A stretch of DNA of 64,000 nt from UBA5859 sp041940025 (lineage in GTDB: Bacteria > Pseudomonadota > Gammaproteobacteria > UBA5859). The position numbers and the translations under genes are program-made. Shown here piece by piece: positions 50,999 through 59,338 of the stretch. The DNA lies in assembly GCA_041940025.1 (NCBI GenBank), contig JBGTSY010000003.1, forward strand, positions 1 through 64,000. The letters are read 5' to 3'. Every line of letters begins with the position of its first letter. The stretch's first letter is position 1. Below the pieces are notes generated by a model, which was not told the DNA's origin, ran no database searches, and saw nothing but the letters and a program-made list of their open reading frames with translations.

Positions 50999-51394
50999 GC
51001 TTGTCTCAAATTCCCTACCTACTGAAGTTAAAAACAGCATTGCCAATAACACGCCATCCGAAACCGCTACAACATTGCCAACTGTTGCGCTGATTGGAGG
51101 AAGCACCATAAAACCCCAAAAGAAAGAGGCCACTATTGTAACCACCTGCATTACCAGAAAGGCTGTGCGAGCGATTGGTATAAGAAAGAAAAGGCCTAAC
51201 GATATGACCAGCCAGATTGTAAAGAACCCCCAGTAGATTATCGGATGGCTTGGAATACTTGCACCCCAACTATCGTACCGCGCTAAATTTAGCTCCTCTT
51301 CGGTAAGCCAAAGATGGTCTACAATTGGAAGTAACCAATATACAACCATAAGTAGGGTGGAAATGACTACGATGTATCGAAAAAGCTTAATCAT
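50993..51394 (-). CDS. Four-helix membrane protein (cassette gene)
   Basis: I start at ATG 51394 (MIKLFRY, 133 aa); a GTG at 51406 within the attC end is an alternative. Four membrane helices (~5-25, 50-72, 76-98, 103-122) are visible with no signature of a known transporter. It is a single-gene cassette flanked by good attC sites on both sides. Confidence 0.75.
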   Translation of the reverse strand: MIKLFRYIVVISTLLMVVYWLLPIVDHLWLTEEELNLARYDSWGASIPSHPIIYWGFFTIWLVISLGLFFLIPIARTAFLVMQVVTIVASFFWGFMVLPPISATVGNVVAVSDGVLLAMLFLTSVGREFETST

Positions 51395-51404
51395 TCCTAC
51401 TTGC

Positions 51405-51473
51405 ACCTAACACCGTGCTCTGAGGTAAACCGAAGCATAGAGTAGGTTTGTCTGTAGCAGCACTTTGTTAGCT
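51405..51473 (-). repeat. attC recombination site
   Basis: The 69-bp site opens AGCTAAC and closes GTTAGGT on the minus strand, with AGCAC/GTGCT inner boxes paired. The stop of the cupin cassette (51468-51470) lies in the first box. Confidence 0.85.
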
Positions 51474-51887
51474 GCCTTCTGTTTTACCCGGTGGATGCTG
51501 TTCGAACCAAGAAACAATTTGGGGCATATGTTGCTCGAAGTTGCCTGGAGCTGAAATATTTAAAACGCCTGCGCGTGTCCCTCCGCGATTCTCAAAGTCG
51601 TGGGTTATCCCGCTGGGTGCAAGCACAAAACTACCTTTTGGTGCCTCCTTCCATTCGTCACCAATGAGAAAACTCATTGTTCCTTCTATCACGAAAAATA
51701 TATCATCTTCGTTGTGACTGTGAGCGCCGGGACCTTTTGAGTAAGGCTCCAGCCACCATTCTGAAATTGAATAATTTCCAGCGGATTCTTTGCCGTCGGC
51801 TTTGAACAACGCTGAAATTGTACCCATAGCATAGGAACGGCCTTCACCTGGCGCTAAGAATATCGGCTTTCGATCTTCTTGGTCCAT
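51468..51887 (-). CDS. Cupin-domain protein (cassette paralogue 2)
   Basis: The 139-aa protein has cupin motif 1 GPGAHSHNEDDIFFVIEG and motif 2 PSGITHDFENRGG. Metal ligands are two His and Glu/Asp plus one His. It shares order and wording of motifs with the cassette cupin at 39639 (EGRSYAMGTISALFKAD vs EGRTYSMGPMSAVFKAD; SEWWLEP vs SEWWIEP). It is a cytoplasmic small cupin of unknown substrate, in a single-gene cassette flanked by two good attC sites. Confidence 0.88.
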   Translation of the reverse strand: MDQEDRKPIFLAPGEGRSYAMGTISALFKADGKESAGNYSISEWWLEPYSKGPGAHSHNEDDIFFVIEGTMSFLIGDEWKEAPKGSFVLAPSGITHDFENRGGTRAGVLNISAPGNFEQHMPQIVSWFEQHPPGKTEGS

Positions 51888-51909
51888 GTTTGGTTCTCCG
51901 TATTTTTTC

Positions 51910-51975
51910 AGCTAACCTCTGAACTCATTGGCTGACGCCCACAGGGCGACAGTACGACGCAAGGATTTGTTAGCG
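51910..51975 (-). repeat. attC recombination site
   Basis: The 66-bp site opens CGCTAAC and closes GTTAGCT on the minus strand, with imperfect internal complementarity (GCCCACAGGGCG mini-hairpin). It lies right after the stop of the SnoaL-like pseudogene. Confidence 0.8.
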
Positions 51976-51978
51976 ACA

Positions 51979-52436
51979 TTACTTGATCTCTACTCCACCC
52001 ATGCGGGCGAAGGAGGGAAAATCCAAGCTGGTATTATGGTCGTGTACTATACGCCATTCACCATCTTGGAGCTCGAAGACATAGGTGAGCCACGTTTCAA
52101 TAGGTTTGTCTTCCGGCTTAGTGCGATATTGATACTTTACTAATGCCATTGCGACGTCTTCCCCAACGACCTAGTGAACAACAGAACCCTACCATATCCA
52201 ATTAGGATCTGGGAACCATTCCTCATGTGTGGCAATTGTTTCCTCAGGGGTGGTAAATGCATCTCCATTTTGAACAATGGTGTAAAGTGTTTTTCGGTTA
52301 GTTAGATGAGCCTTAAACGCTTCTAACTCTCGATTACTTGCGGCGTCAAAATCGGGTTTCATTGATTTTTCCTCGTTACATGAAGCAAGAATTCCAGACG
52401 CAATTATCAGTGTGGCGAGGTTAGTATTTTGACCAT
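51979..52436 (-). pseudogene. SnoaL/NTF2-like lipoprotein, inactivated
   Basis: From ATG 52436 (AAGGA 8 bp upstream) the frame shifts within ~15 bases into NLATLIIASGILASCNEEKS, a lipoprotein signal with LASC. It then reads REDEAFKAHLTNRKT-like NRELEAFKAHLTN, HEEWFPDPNWIW, then two in-frame TAG codons (52189-52191, 52171-52173). It continues unbroken through EDVAMALVKYQYRTKPEDKP to IVHDHNTSLDFPS and TAA. That is a SnoaL-like fold. A frameshift plus two amber codons indicate decay, although both internal stops are TAG. Confidence 0.75.
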
Positions 52437-52480
52437 TCGATAAGTCCTTAAATTCGTCTCGGTTTCGTACCTTTTTTGTT

Positions 52481-52551
52481 GCCTAATGCGTTGCTCATTT
52501 GCAGACAAAAGCGTCACGCCTTTTGTCTGCAAATGAACACATTGTAATGCC
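52481..52551 (-). repeat. attC-like site with a perfect 16-bp stem
   Basis: CATTTGCAGACAAAAG (52496-52511) and CTTTTGTCTGCAAATG (52520-52535) pair perfectly around 8 nt. Outer boxes GCCTAAT and GTAATGC resemble mutated RYYYAAC/GTTRRRY ends in a cassette boundary position. Confidence 0.6.
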
Positions 52552-52686
52552 CTACCTGACTATTTGCCAAAGCTTACAATTTCTTTAGCCATTTCAGGGT
52601 CCCATGACCACTGGAAAGAGTACCCCATATCCAATACAACCAGGGATGAATTTGGAACATTGTCCGATAGATATTTCCCAAACAAC

Positions 52687-52752
52687 GGGGTCAGACCTTA
52701 CATTTCACACAAAAAATACTCAAACGGCAATGTTAAATATAAGACCTACCCC
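52687..52752. mobile_element. Hairpin element (MITE-like), copy 2, degenerate
   Basis: GGGGTCAGACCTTACATTTC and the loop TTTCACACAAxxAxTACTC match copy 1 (50131-50201). The right arm AAATATAAGACCTACCCCC is mutated. It sits just past the end of the barrel pseudogene. Confidence 0.7.
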
Positions 52753-52767
52753 CTTTTGCTCAACAAC

Positions 52768-53291
52768 TTAAAAATAAAACCTAATATTTACAGAGGTATC
52801 TGTGTCTGTTGTTTTCTGGGACGCATCGATTTTTTCATCATCTTCTCGGTCAATTTCATTCCCATCTAGGTCTTCATAGTGAAAAGAGATATCTCCGCCC
52901 AATGAGATATTTTCGGTAATATAATACTCAAACCCAATTGTTGGTGACAAGGAATAGCCATCTAACTCCGTTTTTTCATCCTGAAATGAAGACTTAAATT
53001 CAAAATCTGCCTTCACATAGCCAACTCTTGTGCCATATAAAAAATTAAAGTCATCCTTTATCTGAGTTATCCCGAAAAAACCAACGCAATAAACTCTTGC
53101 TCATAACTTGATGAGCCATCTTTTTCTGACTCAAAAAAACGAACTAACGGTTCAACCCGAAATGATTTGTTTACATTAATTGGCAGGTACAACCGACTAT
53201 CATCGTCCTGAACAGAAACACCTAGCCCCATGTCAGCAGATGCAAATGATGCTACACATAGACCAACTAAACCTATAATTTTATATTTCAT
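52768..53291 (-). pseudogene. Outer-membrane beta-barrel protein with frameshift
   Basis: From ATG 53291 (MKYKIIGLVGLCVASFASA signal) the frame runs to EFIALVFSG and stops. One base in the T6/A6 run at 53075-53080 restores a continuous VFFGITQIKDDFNFLYGTRV into ADFEFKSSF and GFEYYITENISLGGDISFHY, ending VNIRFYF. The terminal Phe and strand pattern fit an OmpW/outer-membrane-beta-barrel protein of ~175 aa. It could be a sequencing error or real inactivation. Confidence 0.7.
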
Positions 53292-53324
53292 TGTATTGTC
53301 CATAGTTAGATAAATTAATTTACC

Positions 53325-53397
53325 GGCTAATACGACTCGCAGTAAGGGCTGCCGCTTTTTAGCGATCCCGGTGAGCGATAACGAACGATTTAATGCG
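53325..53397 (-). repeat. Degenerate attC-like site
   Basis: It shares CGGTGAGCGATAACGAACGA with the good attC at 50915. The ends are decayed (GCGCATTAAA and ATTAGCC on the minus strand). Confidence 0.55.
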
Positions 53398-53797
53398 CTT
53401 TTTCTACGCGATGCTCACTCTTGATTTTTTCAATTGCATTTCTAGCCATATTCTCATATTTTTCATTTGGGCCAATAAATATGTAAGCCTCATAAGCTTC
53501 AATTGCCCTTTCTGGTATTCCCGCCTTAAGATGCTCATTCGCTTGCTTTGATGCTTCTTCATACATTTCTGCATAATCTTCTTCAGATGGAGGTTCATCC
53601 CATTTTTCAGGCTTAAGCTCAGGATGCAGTTTATATATTTCAGATTTAATTTCGGATATTTCGGCTAGCGCCATACCAACTCTATACATATTCTTCTTGT
53701 GTGGTTCTAGTGGCAATTCCCTGATGATTACAGAGCACTCTACAAGTTGCTCACAACATTCGTTTAGAATCTTATTCAATTCTTCTGCATTACTCAT
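53390..53797 (-). CDS. Hypothetical helical (TPR-like) protein
   Basis: I choose ATG 53797 (MSNAEELNKIL, ~135 aa), which has AAGA upstream; a longer frame opens at 53890. The C-terminal part (EMYEEASKQANEHLKAGIPE, AIEAYEAYIFIGPNEKY) has TPR-like helix pairs. The protein is cytoplasmic and acidic, rich in Cys near the N-terminus (ECCEQLVEC). It is the first gene of the minus-strand array from the right. Confidence 0.65.
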   Translation of the reverse strand: MSNAEELNKILNECCEQLVECSVIIRELPLEPHKKNMYRVGMALAEISEIKSEIYKLHPELKPEKWDEPPSEEDYAEMYEEASKQANEHLKAGIPERAIEAYEAYIFIGPNEKYENMARNAIEKIKSEHRVEKAH

Positions 53798-54151
53798 GAT
53801 ATTTCTTGCGTATATCAGGTACTCGACAGCAAAACACAGTGTCATCACACGATGTTTGACAGCACCACACTCAGATTCAAAATCAACCAATAAAATTAAT
53901 CAGTCTCTAAAATAGCTTAAAAGCACCTTTTATTCAACGGGTTAACTTTGAGAGAGTTAAGAAGATCGTTGCTCTTGGGTAATATTGAATGCGTGAAATC
54001 CTGCAACTTGTCTATTAGAGAGGTTGTAATACAACGCTCCTGCGTCTTCTATGAGTAACGGTCTTACCATGACGCCTGGCCTTGGTTGTTCTATGAAGAG
54101 AATAACTGGCGCGTCGGTCATGTCTAATGTAAGGTCAGTCCCCTCTTATTC
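53798..54151. other. Right boundary of the cassette region
   Basis: No supported gene. AATGTAAGGTCAGTCCCC at ~54125-54143 resembles one arm of the hairpin elements at 50131 and 52687. No integron integrase or attI site is seen here, where one would be expected for an array read leftwards. Confidence 0.4.
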
Positions 54152-55243
54152 TTACGCAAACCTATATCGCAACTTCACTGTCCAAGCTGAGGCTAAAATA
54201 ATAGATAGGGTGGCCAACATTGAACCCAGAGCGAGAGTCGACATACCACTGATGCCCTGCCCGATGGTGCAACCCAAGGCCAACACACCGCCGATCCCCA
54301 TTAAAATGGCGCCAAGCACATGCAGAAAAAGATCTTGCACGTTCTGAAACCATTGCCAATGCCAGCTCCGATCCCAGAGATGATAGGCTGCAGCACCGCC
54401 CAATGTACCGAACAAGATCGCCAGAGAAAAAGTGAATTGTGACAGCTCTAGCCCCTCACTCAACCAACTCCCAAGCTGGGACCAGGGTTGCACATAGGTC
54501 AGTGCCTGGGGGCCCACACGCACTGGTGGAAAATCACTAAACTGAGCGTGCGCCACGCTTGCTTGTCCAATTGGCCCCATTGTGATCCACCAAGTCAAGG
54601 CCACCACGCCTCCCAAGCTGGCCGCCGAAAGAAGTAGGTTCCCCAACTCTGCATGCCGCCGAATACGAAACATCCACACAGCACCAAGCACACATAAAAT
54701 AAGTGCCCAGAGTAGATGGCTGATTTCCGGTGCCATCCCTAAAGACAAGAAACTGGTGAGATTCGCCGACTGATGGTGGGTGAGATCGATTTCCACAGTA
54801 CGCACCCATGGGTAGAAGTACTGCTCATACCACCCCAATCTCACCATGCCGAAGGCACAATAAGCCATCACCAGTAAGACCAACAGAGATTTTAAATTCC
54901 CACCGCAAGATTTAATAAGTGAGCGTAACGCACACCCGCCCGTCAGGGTCATACCGATACCAAACATAGCGCCCCCAAGCAGAAACCGTAACCAAGGGAA
55001 ATGTGGATCACTGTAATGAGGGATCGTCGCACTTAAACTGGTATTGTAATGCAATCGAAGCGTCGCGAACGCCAATGTGGCCAGCGCAATGGCTGCCCAC
55101 CATGCAGCCAAGCGACCACTGTCTCCCATCACCACTTGGTCCGTCACCGCGCCCATGGAACAAAAGCCGGTTTTAGCCATCATCCAACCGAATAACAGCG
55201 ACAATAAAAAAGCGCTAGAGAAATATAAGTACAGGGGCGACAT
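54152..55243 (-). CDS. YeeE/YedE-family (TsuA-like) sulfur-compound transporter
   Basis: The 363-aa protein has about nine to ten membrane helices. Conserved Cys motifs are TGFCSMGAVTD, TGGCALRSLIKSCGGN and LGCTIGQGISG, which in TsuA-type transporters relay thiosulfate or related sulfur compounds. No TusA-like partner lies next to it here. It is in the inner membrane, and the gene is 24 bp downstream of queC, so it may be read from the tol/que transcript. Confidence 0.88.
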   Translation of the reverse strand: MSPLYLYFSSAFLLSLLFGWMMAKTGFCSMGAVTDQVVMGDSGRLAAWWAAIALATLAFATLRLHYNTSLSATIPHYSDPHFPWLRFLLGGAMFGIGMTLTGGCALRSLIKSCGGNLKSLLVLLVMAYCAFGMVRLGWYEQYFYPWVRTVEIDLTHHQSANLTSFLSLGMAPEISHLLWALILCVLGAVWMFRIRRHAELGNLLLSAASLGGVVALTWWITMGPIGQASVAHAQFSDFPPVRVGPQALTYVQPWSQLGSWLSEGLELSQFTFSLAILFGTLGGAAAYHLWDRSWHWQWFQNVQDLFLHVLGAILMGIGGVLALGCTIGQGISGMSTLALGSMLATLSIILASAWTVKLRYRFA

Positions 55244-55267
55244 GTTCAGGTAACATTTCGCATCATA

Positions 55268-55963
55268 TTAATTAGATGGTTCTAAGCCATCCTGATAGTG
55301 GGTTGCATCCGAAGCACCCGCGTCTTGAAAACCCTGACGGCGTAGACGACATGAATCACACTGACCGCAGGCGCGACCTTCATCATCTGCCTGATAGCAG
55401 GAGACAGTCATTCGATAATCCAAACCTAAGCGTTGACCTTTTCGAATAATAGCAGCCTTGGTCAATTCAATTAAGGGTGTTTCTATTAAAACTGGATCAC
55501 CCTCAACGCCTCTTTTAGTGCCTAAATCTGCTACCCTTTGAAACGCCGCAATGAACTCAGGCCGACAATCCGGATAACCGGAATAATCCACTGCGTTCAC
55601 GCCGATGAATAGATGGCTTGCCGTTAACACTTCACTCCATGCTAACGCAATGGACAGAAACAAGGTATTACGCGCAGGGACATAGGTCACGGGTATGCCT
55701 GCTTCCATCTGTGTGGGCACGGCAATGTCTCTGTCCGTTAATGCGGATCCACCAAACTCAGTGAGCGGTAGTTGATAGAACCGATGCTCTTCTACGCCTA
55801 TATGTTGTGCCACACTCTTTGCAGCTTTGATTTCCGCCAGATGACGTTGTCCGTAGCTGATCGTCAGCGCATAACAGGAGAAACCCGCATCTTTTGCGAT
55901 TGCCAGACAGGTAGCCGAATCCAGTCCGCCGGATAAGAGCACTACCGCTCGGCTCTGGCTCAT
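55268..55963 (-). CDS. queC: 7-cyano-7-deazaguanine synthase
   Basis: The 231-aa enzyme makes preQ0 from CDG with ATP and ammonia, in queuosine (and 7-deazaguanine DNA) synthesis. The N-terminal PP-loop LLSGGLDSATCLA, the YVPARNTLFLSIALAWSE stretch and zinc cysteines in CYQADDEGRACGQCDSCRLR are diagnostic. The start overlaps queE's stop by 4 bp (ATGA), so the two are translationally coupled. queD and queF are not in the window. Confidence 0.96.
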   Translation of the reverse strand: MSQSRAVVLLSGGLDSATCLAIAKDAGFSCYALTISYGQRHLAEIKAAKSVAQHIGVEEHRFYQLPLTEFGGSALTDRDIAVPTQMEAGIPVTYVPARNTLFLSIALAWSEVLTASHLFIGVNAVDYSGYPDCRPEFIAAFQRVADLGTKRGVEGDPVLIETPLIELTKAAIIRKGQRLGLDYRMTVSCYQADDEGRACGQCDSCRLRRQGFQDAGASDATHYQDGLEPSN

Positions 55964-56610
55964 CGGCCCGCCACCTCACCCCAAAGATATTTGTGCATTT
56001 GCAATTGCATTCGCAGTGGCAGACAGTCTTCCAGGATCCAGTCCGCCAAGGTGGACGCGCTGAGTTGCTGATAGCTGGGTGAGAAAAACACTTCCGTGCG
56101 CGCCGACAACCTATGGTCTGCCACTATTTGCTTCGACCATTCATAGTCCGCACGATCGCAAATCACAAATTTCACTTGGTCATGCTTAGTCAGATGCAAC
56201 AGATTCTGCCAAAGATTGCGTTCAGATTCCTGTGATCCTGGTGTTTTGATATCCACCACTCTCGACACTCTGCTATCGACAGAGCTCACATCCAACGCAC
56301 CGCTTGTTTCCAAAGAGACCTGGTACTGCCGATCGCAGAGCGCCGACAATAGCAATTGACAAGCAGGCTGGGCCAACGGCTCACCACCGGTTACCGTGAC
56401 GTACTTGGCATCATACTGTGCTACTGCATCTAGAATAGACTCCAGGCACATGGACTGGCCACCGTGGAACGCATAAGCGGTATCACAATATTGGCATCTT
56501 AAGGGACAACCTGTCAGGCGAACGAATATCGTCGGCCAGCCGACAAAGCGGCCTTCCCCCTGCACGGATTGAAATATCTCGGTGACGCGCAGTTTACCTT
56601 TACTGGACAT
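55960..56610 (-). CDS. queE: 7-carboxy-7-deazaguanine synthase (radical SAM)
   Basis: I start at ATG 56610 (MSSKGKLRVTEIFQSVQGEG, 216 aa), because the longer frame runs into cpoB. The radical-SAM cluster motif is CPLRCQYCDTAY (CxxxCxxC variant of QueE: C-R-x-C-x-x-C in this family), preceded by FQSVQGEGRFVGWPTIFVRL. VTGGEPLAQ is the GGEP SAM motif. It converts CPH4 to CDG, the step before QueC, which is encoded next. Confidence 0.94.
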   Translation of the reverse strand: MSSKGKLRVTEIFQSVQGEGRFVGWPTIFVRLTGCPLRCQYCDTAYAFHGGQSMCLESILDAVAQYDAKYVTVTGGEPLAQPACQLLLSALCDRQYQVSLETSGALDVSSVDSRVSRVVDIKTPGSQESERNLWQNLLHLTKHDQVKFVICDRADYEWSKQIVADHRLSARTEVFFSPSYQQLSASTLADWILEDCLPLRMQLQMHKYLWGEVAGR

Positions 56611-56621
56611 GGGACTCTCGA

Positions 56622-57437
56622 CTAGAGACGATCTCGCTGAAGTTGTTCTAGTCGACTGGTCGCTAATCGTGCTGCGCTCGATCCAGGATGCTTCTGTTGA
56701 ATTTGCATAAAAATCTCCTCCGCAGCATCCCAAGATTTAAATTCGTAAAGGATATATCCTTTTTTTAATAAGGCATCGGGGACCTTTGCGCTATCGGGAT
56801 ATTTTTCTACCACAGATTCGAACTCTGATAATGCTTCATTAAATTGTCGTAACGCATAATGAGCCTCACCCAACCAGTACTGAGCATTCGGTGCATAGGT
56901 ACTACCAGGATTATCTTTTAGAAAACTCTCAAAAGCGGTAATCGACGCTTGATAGCGACCACTCTTCAGATGATTAAATGCATAGCGATATGCGGACTGA
57001 GGATCTTGACCGGCGTTGTTAACAGAACTCTGTTGAGTCGCATCGGTGTTTTCAACTGGCTCAGGCTGCGACTCTGTGGTGTCCGATGTCACGGCACCAG
57101 CTTTTAGTTGCGTCACATCCGACTCTATCTGTTGCATACGGCGATCTAAATCTAGGTAGAGATCACGCAGACGTTGCTCTATGCCTTGGATCTTAAAACT
57201 CTGTGTCTCTTGTTCGCCACGTAGCAGTTGAATTTCTGTTTGCAGGGCCTCGATACGATCCCGTAACTGGAAAATAGCCTCGTTGGACACACTTGAAGCC
57301 GATGGAGTTTGGTAAATTTTTTGTGTTGCTTGGGAATGCGTTTCCCCGCCCGGTCTTTCAACGGGCACTTCCGCGAACACCCAAAAGCTGCTTACAGACA
57401 GTAGTAAGCAGCTGATTTGGGTGACACAACGATGCAA
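56622..57437 (-). CDS. cpoB: Tol-Pal coordinator CpoB/YbgF
   Basis: The 271-aa periplasmic protein has a signal peptide (~1-22), then a coiled coil (~55-110: FQLRDRIEALQTEIQLLRGE) that trimerises. A Ser/Thr/Gln linker follows, then TPR repeats (~145-265: AYRYAFNHLKSGRYQASITA, GSTYAPNAQYWLGEAHYAL). CpoB links Tol energy state to peptidoglycan synthesis at division. It lies in the usual place between pal and queE. Confidence 0.95.
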   Translation of the reverse strand: MHRCVTQISCLLLSVSSFWVFAEVPVERPGGETHSQATQKIYQTPSASSVSNEAIFQLRDRIEALQTEIQLLRGEQETQSFKIQGIEQRLRDLYLDLDRRMQQIESDVTQLKAGAVTSDTTESQPEPVENTDATQQSSVNNAGQDPQSAYRYAFNHLKSGRYQASITAFESFLKDNPGSTYAPNAQYWLGEAHYALRQFNEALSEFESVVEKYPDSAKVPDALLKKGYILYEFKSWDAAEEIFMQIQQKHPGSSAARLATSRLEQLQRDRL

Positions 57438-57447
57438 AGAAATGGGC

Positions 57448-58002
57448 TTAATATATCAACTCCACTCTTCGGTTAAGCTGGTAGGAATATTCATCATGAC
57501 CTAAGGCGACAGGTTTTTCTTCACCGTAACTAACCACCTCTAACCGATCGCTACCGGTACCCATTAAAGTCAACACTTCAGTGACCGCATTTGCACGACG
57601 CTCGCCCAAAGCCATATTGTATTCCCGCGTGCCACGCTCATCTGCATGACCTTCGACACGAACCTTTAAACCTGGATTAGCCGCAAGATAGGCCGCATGG
57701 GCAGATAAGATATCCCTCGTTTCTTGCCCAATTTGACTTGAATCAAAATCAAAGTAGACGACATTTTCACTGGGCATGGCTGAATCCGAACCAGCAGCGG
57801 CAGCATCCATATCGGTCCCGACTCCAGATCCAACATTTTGATTTGCTAAACCTTGGCGAGTGGTATCGCTATCGACTGTATCACTTCCCACTACATCAGA
57901 ATCTGAAGTATCTTCTTGCACCTCTGGTTTTTGGGCACAACCAACAAGTGCAAATACTGTTACAAAAGCCAGAATCAAGTGTCGGCGTTGATTTTTCCAC
58001 AT
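57448..58002 (-). CDS. pal: Peptidoglycan-associated lipoprotein
   Basis: The 184-aa protein has lipobox ALVGC (Cys ~22) and an OmpA-like peptidoglycan-binding domain at ~75-184: VVYFDFDSSQIG, RVEGHADERGTREYNMALGE, YGEEKPV and QLNRRVELIY. It anchors the outer membrane to peptidoglycan and receives TolB. It starts 16 bp after tolB's stop. Confidence 0.97.
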   Translation of the reverse strand: MWKNQRRHLILAFVTVFALVGCAQKPEVQEDTSDSDVVGSDTVDSDTTRQGLANQNVGSGVGTDMDAAAAGSDSAMPSENVVYFDFDSSQIGQETRDILSAHAAYLAANPGLKVRVEGHADERGTREYNMALGERRANAVTEVLTLMGTGSDRLEVVSYGEEKPVALGHDEYSYQLNRRVELIY

Positions 58003-58018
58003 GAATTTATTCCTCGTT

Positions 58019-59338
58019 TTATTTCCTATAAGGTGACCACGCTGGTTCTCTGACGTCCCCTTGTTGTGTAGCCAATTGCTGCCGCACCCGTCCGTCCGTA
58101 GAAACCGCTGCTAGTATACCCTGTTGTTGCAGATTAGTGGCATACAATATCATATTTCCATTGGGTGAAAAGCTAGGCGATTCATCTAAATTTGAATCCG
58201 TGAGAATTTTCATCACTCCATTTTCAATATCCATTACGGCAATTCTGAATTTTCCGTCCGCGCCATGGACAAAGGCCATTTTTTTCCCGTCTCGAGAAAA
58301 AGTGGGTTCAGAATTATAGTCGCCCTCAAATGTCATTCTTCTGGGGCTCCCCCCTTTTGCGGATACCATGTAGATTTGCGGTTTGCCGCCACGTTCCGAC
58401 AAAAAAGCGATATTTTTTCCATCCGGCGTCCAGGTTGGCTCGGTGTCTATGGCATAATGCTTGGTCAAACGACGTAGAGATTGGTTGGCTAAATCCATCA
58501 CATAGATTTCAGCATTGCCATCTTTTGAAAGAGTCAGAGCCAGCCGACGACCATCTGGCGACCAACTTGGTGCCCCGTTTAAGCCTTTATAGCGTGCTAA
58601 ACGGCGAGCGTTACCAGTGGCCAACTCCTGAATATATATTTCAGCATATCGATTTTCCATTGAGACATAAGCGAGATTTCGTCCATCAGCGGACCAGGCA
58701 GGAGATAAAATAGGTTCAGGAGACTCTAATATAGTTTGCGGATTAAATCCGTCTGCATCCGCCACCTGTAATCGGTAACGCAATCCACCATTCATTTTGA
58801 CCACTTCAACATACGCGATGCGGGTTGAAAAATCACCAGGCTGTCCAGTCAGCAGCTCATAAATCGCGTCGCTAATGGCGTGAGCGGTCGCTCTAAGATT
58901 CTTCGCTGTACTGGCAAAGGTATACTTTTTTAGGGGACGTGCGCGAAATACGTCATAGACAACAAAGTCTATCTCGTACTTTTGCTGCCCTAACTCTCGC
59001 ATGGTACTGGCGACCACATATTCAGCGCCAATTAATCGCCAATCGGCAAAATTGATGGAAGATCCTGCGCCGGGTTTGGCTAACATGTCTTCTTCAGCCA
59101 GCGGCTTAAACCGGCCTGAACGCAGCAAATCTGCGTTCACCACTCTCCAGGGTTGCAGTAAGGGTTGCGCCTCCATACCTTGCCACTCGTAAGGTACAAT
59201 GGCGATCGGTGTCGCGCCTACTGTGCCACCAGTGATTTTTATCGTTAATACAGCATCTGTTTGCCTGGAAAAAATCATGCAAATCAGCCATAGTCCCATG
59301 AGAACAATATGCTTTTTATTTTCCCGGATTAAATTCAA
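58019..59338 (-). CDS. tolB: Tol-Pal protein TolB
   Basis: The 439-aa periplasmic protein has a signal sequence followed by an alpha/beta domain (~35-160) and a six-bladed beta-propeller with repeated PxWSPDGRxxA motifs (SPAWSADGRNLAYVSMENR, APSWSPDGRRLALTLSKDG, EPTWTPDGKNIAFLSERGG). It binds Pal and TolA. TTG 59338 would overlap tolA by 23 bp; ATG 59299 gives a normal signal peptide and is a plausible alternative start. Confidence 0.96.
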   Translation of the reverse strand: MNLIRENKKHIVLMGLWLICMIFSRQTDAVLTIKITGGTVGATPIAIVPYEWQGMEAQPLLQPWRVVNADLLRSGRFKPLAEEDMLAKPGAGSSINFADWRLIGAEYVVASTMRELGQQKYEIDFVVYDVFRARPLKKYTFASTAKNLRATAHAISDAIYELLTGQPGDFSTRIAYVEVVKMNGGLRYRLQVADADGFNPQTILESPEPILSPAWSADGRNLAYVSMENRYAEIYIQELATGNARRLARYKGLNGAPSWSPDGRRLALTLSKDGNAEIYVMDLANQSLRRLTKHYAIDTEPTWTPDGKNIAFLSERGGKPQIYMVSAKGGSPRRMTFEGDYNSEPTFSRDGKKMAFVHGADGKFRIAVMDIENGVMKILTDSNLDESPSFSPNGNMILYATNLQQQGILAAVSTDGRVRQQLATQQGDVREPAWSPYRK

